The notes under the pieces are model-generated. The model was given only the letters and a program-made list of their open reading frames with translations, did not search any database and was not told where the DNA came from. Source: JAAZAI01 sp050942875 (GTDB lineage: Bacteria > Verrucomicrobiota > Kiritimatiellia > RFP12 > UBA3636). Taken from it: DNA of 64,000 nucleotides. A program made the position numbers and the translations under genes. The stretch covers positions 1-64,000 of the forward strand of contig JBMNOD010000002.1 of NCBI GenBank assembly GCA_050942875.1, read 5' to 3'. This document shows positions 1-8,116 of the stretch, in pieces; position 1 is the stretch's first letter; each line of letters begins with the position of its first letter.

Positions 1-415
1 GTGGTTACCATGCCACCTGCTGTTTCACATCATACCTCAACGTGCGGCAGTCTTCAAAGCCCCGTATACACGGTTCCTGTCAGATCGCCACCCACATTAC
101 CAACACAAAGACGCAGGCGACGCGGCGCAGGTGGAGGTTTTTTGATCTAAACACACGGGCACGGAGACACAGAGAGGGATGTGAGGGCTGGCAGGCTGCC
201 GCTCCCACGTCCAATATGCCCATTGGTTTTGAAGTCGGCATCAAGAAAGCCTCCATGTTTCATGGAAACTCAAGGAACCATGTTACGATTCTGACACACA
301 CCCGTTTTTGCGGGGGTTTAGGAGCCTTCCTTCGCGCTTGCTTCCGTCTCCTGGATCGGTTAGCATTACACCATTATCATATTGCACCATTGGAACGACC
401 TTGAGGATCACGACC
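1..415. other. Intergenic region, no supported gene
   Basis: No convincing coding region is seen. The short open frames here have no recognisable domain and no good ribosome binding site. Positions about 150-178 carry a CACGG/CACAGAG-type word string like the repeats flanking the GxxExxY gene near 48.4 kb, and positions 100-112 carry AACACAAAGACGC, which recurs at 31858-31870. The last ~100 bases must hold the promoter and leader of the gene starting at 416, but no clear -35/-10 pair was identified. Confidence 0.5.
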
Positions 416-2431
416 ATGCCGACACCCGCATCGCTGCGCTTCCGCCAAGTCCACTTGGACTTCCACACGTCGCCCGCCATTCCCGGCATTGGCGCCCGCT
501 TCGACAAGGCGCAGTTCCAGGCCGCGCTCAAGCGCGGGCATGTGGATTCCATCACGATTTTCTCAAAGTGCCACCACGGCTGGTCCTACCATCCCACGGC
601 CGTCGGGCGGGTGCATCCGAACCTGGATTTCGACCTGCTCGACGCCCAGGTGGAGGCGTGTCGCGAAATCGACGTCAACCATCCGATCTACCTTTCCGGC
701 GGCGTTGACAACGTCATGTCGGCCGAGCATCCGGAATGGCGCCGCATCGCGCCCGACGGCAGCTACGCGGGCTGGACGAAGTCGCCGACCGAGCCGGGCT
801 TCCACGTGATGTGCTTCAACACGCCCTACCTCGACCATCTCTGCGACCAGATTCGGGAAGTCGTGGCACGGCATCCACACTGCCACGGCATTTTCATCGA
901 CATCGTCAGCGTCGCCGACTGCTGCTGCAAGTGGTGCATGGCGTGGATGGAGGCGAACGGCCTCGACGCAACAAAGCCGGAGGATCGCCAGAAGGCCGCG
1001 GCGCATACGATCCGGCGCTACTACGAGCGGACGACCGAGGCCGCGACGTCGGTCAACCCCGACATGCCGGTCTTCCACAATTCCGGCAACGTCCCGGTCG
1101 GGCGCCGAGACCTGCTGAAGCACTTCTCGCATCTGGAGCTCGAATCGCTTCCGACCGGTGGCTGGGGCTACGACCACTATCCGATGTCCGCCAAGTATGT
1201 GGCGACGCTCGGGCTGGATTTTCTGGGCATGACGGGCAAGTTCCACACCTCGTGGGGCGAGTTCGGCGGCTTCAAGCATCCGAACGCCCTGCGCTACGAA
1301 TGCGCCGCGATGCTGGCGTTTGGGTCGAAGTGCTCGGTCGGCGACCAGCTCCACCCCGACAGCGCGATGGACGACACGACGTACGACATCATCGGCCAGG
1401 CGTATGCCGAGGTCGAGCGGAAGGAAGCCTGGTGCCGCGGCGTCCGCAACGTGGCCGACCTGGCGCTGCTGCTTTCCGCTTCGCTTCCGGGCAGCCGAAG
1501 CAAGGACGGACGCCCGACGGCGGCCGACGTGGGCGCCAACCGGGTGCTGCTGGAAGGGCATTTCCTCTACGACATCATCGACGGCGACGCCGATTTCTCG
1601 CCCTACCGCATGATCGTGGCGACCGACGACGCCTGCATCGACCCGGATCTCAAGAAAAAGCTCGATGCCTACCTCGCGGCGGGCGGACGGCTGTTCCTGT
1701 GCGGACGCGCCGGGTTGAACGAGGATCGCTCGGCGTTCCTTTTCGACGTGGGCGCCGAGACGGAGGGCAAATCCCCGTTCGAGCCGGACTACATTCTGCC
1801 GCGGGAGGACGTGCGCGCGGACTTCGTGTCCACGCCGAACGTGTCGTATTTGGGTTCGCAACGGGTTCGCGTGACGACCGGCGAGTCGCTGGGCGACATC
1901 TACGACCCGTATTTCAACCGCACCTATCGCCACTTCTGCTCGCACCAACATGCGCCGAACCGTCCGGAGGCATCGGGCTTCGCCTGCGGCGTGCAGAAGG
2001 GCAACATCGTCTATCTGGCGCACGACGTGTTCACGCTCTACCATGCGATGGGCGCCGTCGCCATCCGCGACTACGTCGTCAAGACGATGCGCCTGCTGCT
2101 GGGCGAGGATCGCGTGACGGTGGAGGGGCTTCCGAGCACGGGGCGCGTGACGTTGATGGAGCAATCGGCAGAGGCGCGTTGTGTGCTTCATCTGCTTTAC
2201 GCCAATACGGTGCTGCGCGGCGGGAACATCCGCGGTTGCACGCCGGTCGAAGTGATCGAGGAGCTGGTGCCGCTGGCGGACATCCGCGTGACCGTTCGCC
2301 CGCCCAGGCCGGTGACGGCGGTTCGCCTGGCGCCGGAAGGGACGGCGCTGGCGTTCGAGACGCTGCCCGACGGCGCGATTCGCTTCACGGTACCGACGCT
2401 GCTCTGCCACCAGATGGTCGAACTGGCTTAG
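416..2431 (+). CDS. Glycoside-hydrolase-like TIM-barrel protein (GHL6 / beta-galactosidase trimerisation type)
   Basis: This 671-residue protein has the layout of hypothetical glycosyl hydrolase 6 proteins. An N-terminal TIM barrel (about residues 1-370) carries a strand ending in FIDI that is followed by a Cys-rich segment (CCCKWC). A Rossmann-like beta-galactosidase-trimerisation domain follows (about 380-560), then a small beta-rich C-terminus. No signal peptide is evident, so it probably acts in the cytoplasm on imported oligosaccharides. The ATG at 416 is chosen because GAGG at 403-406 is well spaced and family similarity begins a few residues in; an upstream in-frame ATG at 308 would add 36 low-quality residues. 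The substrate cannot be told from sequence. It appears monocistronic. Confidence 0.75.
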   Translation: MPTPASLRFRQVHLDFHTSPAIPGIGARFDKAQFQAALKRGHVDSITIFSKCHHGWSYHPTAVGRVHPNLDFDLLDAQVEACREIDVNHPIYLSGGVDNVMSAEHPEWRRIAPDGSYAGWTKSPTEPGFHVMCFNTPYLDHLCDQIREVVARHPHCHGIFIDIVSVADCCCKWCMAWMEANGLDATKPEDRQKAAAHTIRRYYERTTEAATSVNPDMPVFHNSGNVPVGRRDLLKHFSHLELESLPTGGWGYDHYPMSAKYVATLGLDFLGMTGKFHTSWGEFGGFKHPNALRYECAAMLAFGSKCSVGDQLHPDSAMDDTTYDIIGQAYAEVERKEAWCRGVRNVADLALLLSASLPGSRSKDGRPTAADVGANRVLLEGHFLYDIIDGDADFSPYRMIVATDDACIDPDLKKKLDAYLAAGGRLFLCGRAGLNEDRSAFLFDVGAETEGKSPFEPDYILPREDVRADFVSTPNVSYLGSQRVRVTTGESLGDIYDPYFNRTYRHFCSHQHAPNRPEASGFACGVQKGNIVYLAHDVFTLYHAMGAVAIRDYVVKTMRLLLGEDRVTVEGLPSTGRVTLMEQSAEARCVLHLLYANTVLRGGNIRGCTPVEVIEELVPLADIRVTVRPPRPVTAVRLAPEGTALAFETLPDGAIRFTVPTLLCHQMVELA

Positions 2432-2491
2432 GGTAATCGGTCAGTCGGAGAGGTCAGGCAACTTCGGCCATGAATTGAAAGGACAGGCCGC

Positions 2492-3058
2492 ATGAAAAGA
2501 AAACGACTGGCGACGCCCATTCTCATCGGGCTGGTGGCTGGCGGCGTGTGGGCCGCGGTCGGGCCGTTGGTCTCGGTTGGCAGGATGCCGTATGGGGACA
2601 TTGCGTTGTACGGGTCGTGGTTTCTTGCGAAGTGGCTGGTTCTTGTTTCGATTTTGTTGCTTGTCGTTTTTCGCGGGCGGGTGCTGCTCGTGCCGGGCCT
2701 TGGACTCGGCATTGGCGCGTTCTTCTTGGTCAGCTTGCTCGGGGTGTCGCGCGCCGATCACCTGAAACAGGCGCAAAACGCCGAGGCGAAGCGCCATTGC
2801 GAAGCGCTCATTCCGATGCTGGAAGCCTACAAGGTGGAGCACGGCGACTACCCGGACACGATTGATCCCCTGCTTCCGGACGACCGACGGTCGTTGCCGA
2901 TTTATCTTCGGGACGGTTCGTTCTATTTCAAAGGGACGAACGGCTATGCGTTTGGGTGGTCGGATTCGCCTCGATTTCCTCTTTGCAGTGGTGTGTCAAA
3001 CTACCAGCAAAACTCCGGGAAATGGGATTGCTGCGCGGATTGGGGAGCGCGAGAATGA
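2492..3058 (+). CDS. Membrane protein with prepilin/T2SS-G-like C-terminal segment
   Basis: This 188-residue protein begins with a basic stretch and two or three hydrophobic segments (about residues 7-26, 44-62 and 66-86). A soluble region follows with a pattern common to type II secretion GspG-like proteins: a helix ending in EAYKVEHGDYPD, then a PLLPDD turn. AAAGGA-like bases sit just upstream of the ATG. Its stop overlaps the next start as ATGA, so it is co-translated with the DUF6968 gene and the membrane protein after it. The function of this three-gene set is unknown; a surface or secretion-associated role is only inferred from the GspG-like segment. Confidence 0.6.
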   Translation: MKRKRLATPILIGLVAGGVWAAVGPLVSVGRMPYGDIALYGSWFLAKWLVLVSILLLVVFRGRVLLVPGLGLGIGAFFLVSLLGVSRADHLKQAQNAEAKRHCEALIPMLEAYKVEHGDYPDTIDPLLPDDRRSLPIYLRDGSFYFKGTNGYAFGWSDSPRFPLCSGVSNYQQNSGKWDCCADWGARE

Positions 3059-3372
3059 GAGAGCCAATTGCCGAGATGAAGCTTGTGATGAAGTCGCCGG
3101 ATGGCGTTTCCACGTCGGTGCATGTTGAAATCGGCAGGCCCTACACCGTCTCTGCGGAAGAGGCGGCTTGTCCGGTTGCCATGAGCGGGCTCCTCCCGCG
3201 GATTTCGGACATCCACGGGATCGATGCGTTCCAAGCGCTCGATCTGGCGCTTGAGTTTGTGAAGACGACGATTCAAGCCTGGGAGACGAAGGGTTTTGCC
3301 TTTGCGTTTCCGGATGGATCCACGCTTCCAGCGACGGCCGGGCTGGATTCGGGAAAAGGGGAGATGAAATGA
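3055..3372 (+). CDS. DUF6968-like small protein
   Basis: This 105-residue soluble protein has the pattern I associate with DUF6968: an N-terminal strand pair, VEIGRPYTVSAEEAACPV, then SDIHGIDAFQALDLALEFV and a C-terminal helix. The start overlaps the upstream stop (ATGA) and its own stop overlaps the next start in the same way, which points to translational coupling. An in-frame start at 2956 would overlap the upstream gene by about 100 bases and is less likely. Members of this family are usually found as scattered small cytoplasmic proteins of unknown role. No catalytic motif is visible. Confidence 0.6.
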   Translation: MREPIAEMKLVMKSPDGVSTSVHVEIGRPYTVSAEEAACPVAMSGLLPRISDIHGIDAFQALDLALEFVKTTIQAWETKGFAFAFPDGSTLPATAGLDSGKGEMK

Positions 3373-4043
3373 AGAAAGGCGATGGGAAGACGGTTTTGGC
3401 GGCGGGGCTGCTTTTTGTCGTGGTCGTGTTGATCGTCATTGTCCCGGAAGTCCAGCGGGTGCGGGCTTTCAACGCCGTGCAGGCGGGTGCGCCGCCGGAA
3501 GCGCTCGCTTGTTATCTCGGCGCTGCCGTGTACACGGCGCCAGCCGGAATCCTCGTTGGCATCGTCGCTTTTTTCATCAAGAAGCACCGTCTTTTTGAAG
3601 AACACACGCCGCCCATTTGCCTTGCGTTTTCTTTTCATCTCCTTGTCCATTTCCTTGGCATTTTTACTCTGTTGACACTTCCTCATTCCTTTCGAATGGG
3701 CGCAAGCAACGTGTGCCGATGGAGCACGCCTTTCGGGATGCTCTTCATCATCTCGCTCTTGAATTTCCTCTGGTTCTCGTGTCGTGCAGCGACCTTGCCC
3801 CGTCGGTTCCCGGGGCGGCTTGCGGTCATCTTCATTCCCGTCATCATGTCTCTCGGGACGGCCGAGTACTGTTATTGTACCATGGGCTATGCGCGTGTCT
3901 GTAGACAAATGCTTGAAGACGAGCTGATTGAAATCAACGGCAGGATCGAACAGGCGACACAGCGGGGATCGCGCGTGTACCGGCACGATGCCTGCCGACA
4001 AAGGGAATTGCAGGAGATGTTGCGGGAAGAAACTGGAAATTAG
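3369..4043 (+). CDS. Hypothetical polytopic membrane protein
   Basis: This 224-residue protein has about five hydrophobic segments (near residues 8-27, 46-68, 80-105, 118-138 and 148-168) and a charged C-terminal helix (about 180-224). It starts by ATGA overlap with the DUF6968 gene and is the last member of that three-gene operon. I recognise no family. The hydrophobic segments are rich in Phe and Leu, and GC content in this stretch is lower than in the flanking hydrolase genes. The arrangement suggests that it and the first operon gene form a membrane complex, but this is inference. Confidence 0.55.
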   Translation: MKKGDGKTVLAAGLLFVVVVLIVIVPEVQRVRAFNAVQAGAPPEALACYLGAAVYTAPAGILVGIVAFFIKKHRLFEEHTPPICLAFSFHLLVHFLGIFTLLTLPHSFRMGASNVCRWSTPFGMLFIISLLNFLWFSCRAATLPRRFPGRLAVIFIPVIMSLGTAEYCYCTMGYARVCRQMLEDELIEINGRIEQATQRGSRVYRHDACRQRELQEMLREETGN

Positions 4044-4209
4044 AAATTGGGAACTTGGCGAAGCGGCTGCGCCGAGTGGGGTTTGTCCACAGAAGGCGGA
4101 AAGACCAACACAGAAAAGGGAGGCAAAACGGGGGCTGGGGTGTCCCCAGTGGAAACTCCTCTTTACGCCCTCCTCACTTCTCACTGGCTTTTGGGGCAGC
4201 CCCAAAAAC
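4044..4209. other. Intergenic region with repeat fragments and a short palindrome
   Basis: This short spacer separates the converging ends of a plus-strand operon and a minus-strand gene remnant. It contains a block (GGCGAAGCGGCTGCGCCGAG followed by TTTGTCCACAGAA) that recurs in inverted form near 29710-29745. At 4189-4207 there is a near-perfect palindrome with half-site TTTTGGGGC. A similar T/G-rich sequence with GCTGCCCCAAA lies near 31895-31917. No T-tract follows the stem on either strand, so I do not call it a terminator. Confidence 0.45.
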
Positions 4210-4470
4210 CTAAGCGCCGAACGCGGCAATGGAAATGACGGCAACGCCATCTGTGCGCAGGTGGCTGATGCCTGTTCTCGTGATGATGGCAAGCGATTTC
4301 GGCGGCTTCACTTTTCGTGAATCGAGCACGGAGGCGGGCTTCAGGAGGTTCGCCGCCGCCTCGCCGAACTGCTCGATGCCGAGTTTGACTCCGAATACGC
4401 ACCAGTCGCCGTTCCGCTTCTGGACGATCGCGTCGACTTCCAGATTGCGTGTTCGGTAGGACACGGGGCA
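4210..4470 (-). pseudogene. C-terminal remnant of an AAA ATPase with DUF4143 domain
   Basis: About 85 codons on the minus strand match the C-terminal end of ATP-binding proteins with a DUF4143 domain. Visible motifs are YRTRNLEVDAIV, a Lys in FGVKLG, and the closing strand RTDGVAVISIAAFGA. The P-loop and the rest of the AAA module, normally about 350 residues upstream, are missing. The reading frame runs instead into GTACGG-type repeat sequence at about 4471. This is therefore a decayed fragment cut off at a repeat junction. The open frame can be extended to an ATG in the repeat, but a functional short protein is unlikely. Confidence 0.65.
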
Positions 4471-4473
4471 ATC

Positions 4474-4560
4474 GTACACGTACCCGTTCGCGTACCCGTT
4501 CACGATCTCCCGTGTACGTTTACGTGTACCGCTTCGCTGGGTACGGGTACGGTTCCCATT
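4474..4560. repeat. GTACGG/GTTTACG-type short repeat cluster, copy 1
   Basis: This stretch is built of overlapping words such as CGTACCCGTTCACG, CGTTTACGTGTACC and GCTTCGCTGGGTACGGGTAC. Close relatives lie at about 7686-7772 (containing the same GCTTCGCTGGGTACGGGTAC word) and, as longer hexamer arrays, at about 52083-52206. It lies exactly at the broken end of the DUF4143 remnant, so repeat insertion or expansion may have accompanied loss of the gene. Confidence 0.6.
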
Positions 4561-4703
4561 GCGCTTCGCATGGATCTCAAGCCAAGCAACCGACCCCCTT
4601 GCACAGCGGCTGGCCGGGACGGCGTCGCCCCACCCCGCTTCGCACCAAGTTGTTGCCGGATATCGGTTTAATCCATCGTTTCATGTCGCTTAACGCATTA
4701 ATA

Positions 4704-4716
4704 GGGGACAGACCCC
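4704..4716. repeat. GGGGACAGACCCC dispersed element, copy 1
   Basis: The 13-mer GGGGACAGACCCC occurs here within ATAGGGGACAGACCCCAAAA, a string also present near 30537. Other copies are at 25517-25529, 30172-30184 (with a T in the middle) and 52299-52311. It can form a short hairpin with GGGG/CCCC arms. Confidence 0.8.
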
Positions 4717-4742
4717 AAAAAATCCCTTTTGAGGATTTTGGG

Positions 4743-4771
4743 TTGATGTGGCGGGGTGCGGGTGCTAGAAT
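4743..4771 (+). promoter_or_regulatory. Predicted sigma-70-type promoter
   Basis: TTGATG at 4743-4748 and TAGAAT at 4766-4771 are separated by 17 bases. The predicted start of transcription near 4778 gives a leader of about 60 bases before the ATG at 4837. Confidence 0.55.
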
Positions 4772-4836
4772 GTCACGCATGAAACCGCCAATCATGGTTA
4801 ATCGGTACAACCTAGAAAACCTAGCAAGGAGCAGGG

Positions 4837-7593
4837 ATGAGTCGATTTAAAATTTGGAGACAGGTTTGCGTCGTTGCGGGCGCGTTGTGCATGTGGGGGG
4901 CGGCGGTTGGCCTGGCGCAGGAGTCCGTCCCGGTGGCGATGAAGGTCGATCACCGCGGGCTCATTGAGATTCCCGGCGTGCTGCGGGCGAACAGCGGCCA
5001 TCACTGGGGCGCCGCGAATCTCATCGTCTTCGGCCCGTCCTGGGGCTATTCCGCCCAGGACTATGCGCTGAAGAACGTCCAGAAGACCGGCGGCGGGAAT
5101 GACATCACCCTCAACGCGGACCTCAGCGTGCCGGGCGCGAAGATCAAGATTGAGCAGACAACGAAGTCGATCAAGACCGCCTCGGGAAAATCAGGGCTTC
5201 GCGTGACATGGACGCTCCGATCGGCCGAGGCCGGCAAGCCGATGGGGCTGCAACTCGCCTACATCGCGTTTCCCTTCGGCGTCGCCGAGACGGCGGGGCT
5301 GGAGCTTGAAGCGGACACCGGCGACAAGCTGGCCTTTCCGGTCGCGTTTGGCAACGAGTATCTGCCGTTCCCCCGCCATGCGCGATCGGCAATCCTGAGA
5401 GCCCCCAAGACGACGTTCGGCCTTGAAGGCCAAAACCTCAATGTCGTCGTCGTTGATGGTCGCAAGCAGAAGAACGAGAACTTCCAAGTCCGGCTTGAGT
5501 TTCCGAACGTCAAGGATGGCGGGCGCTCGACTGTCGAGTTCGACGTCTGGGCGGAATTCCCGCCGTTCACCATCCAGGCCGGCAAGGACTGGGTTCCCTT
5601 CCCCTACACGAACGAGATCGCCCCGGGCTCCATCCTCGACTTCTCGTTCCTCAACGAAGGCGACGCCCCCGCCGGCAAGTACGGGCGCATCGTTGTGGGG
5701 CCGGATGGCCACTATGCCTTTGAAAAACGCCCGGATCGCCGCGTCCGGCTCGTGGGCGCGAACCTTTGCTACAGCGCGAACTTCGTGGACCAGGCGACGG
5801 CCGACAAGCTGGCCCTGCACTTCAAGCGGATGGGGTACAACACCGTGCGTTTCCACCACACCGACGTGACCATGATGAAGGGCGGCTGGGATGCGTGGAA
5901 CGCGATCCAGCCCAGCGAGATCGATCCGTCGCAGCTCGACCGCATCGACTACCTCTTTGCGGCCATGAAGAAGGCCGGGCTCTACGTGACCATCGACCTT
6001 TACGCGATGGGCAGCTACGGCAAGACGATCGCGGGGATCGCCAAGGGTGTCCGCGGAGAGCTCAAGGCGCTCGTGCCGATCCACGAGCCGGCGTTCAAGG
6101 CGTGGGGCGAGTTTGTCATGCTCTGGCTCGACCATGTGAATCCCTACACGGGCCTCGCCTGGAAGGACGACCCCGCGCTCGTCAACATCTGCCCGCTGAA
6201 CGAGGACAGCATCGCCTCGGTCTGGTGGGACGCCAAGGATCTCTACAACGCAAAATTCGCCGAGTGGAAGAAGGGGCGGCAGGATTCGGGACGCACGGAA
6301 GCCCAGCTTCTGGCGCAGTTCCTGACCGAGGTCAAGGTGGAGTCCAACCGCGAGATCGAGAAGTTTCTCAGGGCGCGGGGCGTCAAGGCGCTGTTGAGCG
6401 GCTGCAACTGGTGGGACACCATGGCGCAGACCTTCGAGCGCGACACGCTCGACGTGGTGGACAACCACCAGTACGCCGACCATCCCGTTCCCCATTGGCT
6501 GCCGTCGAGGTACAACCAGAAGACGACGATTCGCGAGGGCAACCCCACCTACATGGTGCCGATCATGAAGGCGCCGACCCGGATCTTCGGCAAGCCGTTC
6601 ATCATCACCGAATGGAACTTCTGCATGCCGAACCGGCATCGCGCCGAAGGCGGCGCGATGGTGGGCGCGTATGCGGCGCTGCAAGACTGGGACGCCCTCT
6701 ACCGCTTCGCCTGGGCGCACGACGAGAAGTTCGTCAAGGAGCAGCTTCCAGCCACAGGATTCGACATTTCCACGGATCCGCTCAACCAGCTTGCCGAACG
6801 ACTCGTGTTGTTGATGTTCCGCCGCGTCGACGTCTCGCCCGCCCGCAAGCGCTTCGTCTATGGCGTCACGATGGCGGAAGCCACGGAGCAGGGCGTGGGC
6901 GACATGTGGAGCAAGGGGATCTTCCCGCACGGCTTCAACGCGATGGCGCTGATGTCGCAGATCGGGTCGCAGGTCATTGAAGGCGACCGCGTCATCCAGG
7001 GGACGTTCGACGGCGTTGTCGCGGCGGCGGAGCCTCCGGCGGAAAAGCTCTCGGGGAATCCCTATCTCGCGAAGCGCGAACTGACCGGCATCAAGGGCAT
7101 GCAGGAAATCGTTTCCGATACGGGCGAAATCGCCATCGACAACAAGAAGGGCCATCTCCGCGTGACGACCCCCAAGACGGCCTGCATTGTCGCCCCCGCC
7201 GGCGCCGCGCTTGCGGCCGGCGGGCTGTCCGTTGCGAATGCGGATGTGTTCAGCTCGGTTTCCGCGTCGGCGATGGACGACCGTGCGCTTGCCGAGAGCC
7301 GTCGCGTGCTCGTTCTCCACCTGACCAACGTGCTCAACACGGACATGGCCTTCTCGGACGACAAGATGACCATGCTCTACCGCACCGGCAAGCTCCCCTA
7401 TCTTGCCAGGACCGGGTCGGTGGACGTGAAGCTGCGCAATGCGAACCCCGACCTCAAGCTGTATGCCATCGGCTCCGACGGTCGTCGCCTGCGCCAGGTT
7501 CCGGCGACGTGGGCGGATGGCGCCTACACCTTCAAAGCCGCCATCGCGCCCGGCGACGCGCCTCCGACGATGATCTACGAACTGGCGGAGTGA
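4837..7593 (+). CDS. Secreted GH5-like (clan A type) glycoside hydrolase
   Basis: This 918-residue protein has a signal peptide (about residues 1-27, cut near GLAQ). A beta-rich N-terminal domain (about 30-300) precedes a TIM barrel (about 300-640) with NTVRFHH and two candidate catalytic glutamates: E456 in NICPLNED after a strand, and E592 in FIITEWN. These fit the acid/base and nucleophile positions of clan GH-A enzymes. A C-terminal beta domain follows. ATG 4837 has AAGGAGCAGGG just upstream and a good promoter at 4743-4771. The exact GH family and the substrate are not recognisable. Expected location is periplasm or outside the cell. Confidence 0.75.
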   Translation: MSRFKIWRQVCVVAGALCMWGAAVGLAQESVPVAMKVDHRGLIEIPGVLRANSGHHWGAANLIVFGPSWGYSAQDYALKNVQKTGGGNDITLNADLSVPGAKIKIEQTTKSIKTASGKSGLRVTWTLRSAEAGKPMGLQLAYIAFPFGVAETAGLELEADTGDKLAFPVAFGNEYLPFPRHARSAILRAPKTTFGLEGQNLNVVVVDGRKQKNENFQVRLEFPNVKDGGRSTVEFDVWAEFPPFTIQAGKDWVPFPYTNEIAPGSILDFSFLNEGDAPAGKYGRIVVGPDGHYAFEKRPDRRVRLVGANLCYSANFVDQATADKLALHFKRMGYNTVRFHHTDVTMMKGGWDAWNAIQPSEIDPSQLDRIDYLFAAMKKAGLYVTIDLYAMGSYGKTIAGIAKGVRGELKALVPIHEPAFKAWGEFVMLWLDHVNPYTGLAWKDDPALVNICPLNEDSIASVWWDAKDLYNAKFAEWKKGRQDSGRTEAQLLAQFLTEVKVESNREIEKFLRARGVKALLSGCNWWDTMAQTFERDTLDVVDNHQYADHPVPHWLPSRYNQKTTIREGNPTYMVPIMKAPTRIFGKPFIITEWNFCMPNRHRAEGGAMVGAYAALQDWDALYRFAWAHDEKFVKEQLPATGFDISTDPLNQLAERLVLLMFRRVDVSPARKRFVYGVTMAEATEQGVGDMWSKGIFPHGFNAMALMSQIGSQVIEGDRVIQGTFDGVVAAAEPPAEKLSGNPYLAKRELTGIKGMQEIVSDTGEIAIDNKKGHLRVTTPKTACIVAPAGAALAAGGLSVANADVFSSVSASAMDDRALAESRRVLVLHLTNVLNTDMAFSDDKMTMLYRTGKLPYLARTGSVDVKLRNANPDLKLYAIGSDGRRLRQVPATWADGAYTFKAAIAPGDAPPTMIYELAE

Positions 7594-8116
7594 ACGCCCC
7601 GCCGGGACGGCGATCCCCAGCGCTTCGGCCTTGGGTTCGCCCATGGCAGGCCGTGCCGTTGGAGACCGCGGTCTCTGCGGGCAATGGATCACGTACACGT
7701 TCGCGTTCACGATCTCCCTTCGTTTACGTTTTTGTGAACGGGTACCGCTTCGCTGGGTACGGGTACGACTCGCCCAAAGTGGACGCGGCGTCCCCGCCGC
7801 GTGTCGCCCCACCCAGCCTGCGAATGGGCAAAGGGGCACGGGTTTTCCAACCCGTGAACGCAACCACGGACAGGAATGTCCGTGCCCCTGGTTTCCGAGG
7901 CGCACCGCGCCGAGCGCGGGCGAGTGGACGCAGGCAACGGGGCGAGTCCAGAGCCTCGCGTTCCCAGGGTGGACACTCTGCCACGCGCCAAGGCGCGTGG
8001 AACGACACGCGGCGGGGACGCCGCGTCTACGGGAACGTCCCGCCGGGACGGCGGGCTTCAGCGTTGCGGTTTCTGGTTCGCCCATGACAGGCCGTGCCGT
8101 TGGGGACTATTGAGAA
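7594..8116. repeat. Repeat-patchwork intergenic region with long imperfect direct repeats
   Basis: No gene is supported. Two imperfect direct repeats of about 70 bases (about 7597-7665 and 8037-8106) share CCCGCCGGGACGGCG at the left and TTCGCCCATG(G/A)CAGGCCGTGCCGTTGG at the right. Between them lie a GTACGG-type cluster (7686-7772), a GGACGCGGCGTCCCCGCCGCG palindromic block (about 7789-7810) and its inverted copy (about 8009-8030), and a GGGTGGACACTCTGCCACGC segment (7975-7994) related to the hairpin repeats at 25.6 and 30.4 kb. The region resembles an accumulation of several dispersed repeat families. Confidence 0.65.

Noticed and set aside
42..404. 120-residue open frame at the window start
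   Set aside because: It has no recognisable domain, mixes repeat-derived residues and lacks a ribosome binding site.
563..2410. 615-residue minus-strand frame opposite the first hydrolase gene
   Set aside because: Arg-rich, domainless antisense translation; the plus strand carries the recognisable protein.
2434..2447. Second IS66 end (GTAATCGGTCAGT) after the first hydrolase
   Set aside because: The match to 24087 is only 13-14 bases. No transposase homology is near, so chance is a sufficient explanation.
4189..4207. Bidirectional terminator at TTTTGGGGC palindrome
   Set aside because: The T residues come before the stem and A residues after it on both strands, so there is no downstream T-tract in either direction.
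5191..8085. 964-residue open frame on the minus strand opposite the GH5-like gene
   Set aside because: It is antisense to a strongly supported gene with signal peptide and catalytic motifs, and its translation is Arg/Val/Gly-rich with no domain. It is a high-GC shadow frame.
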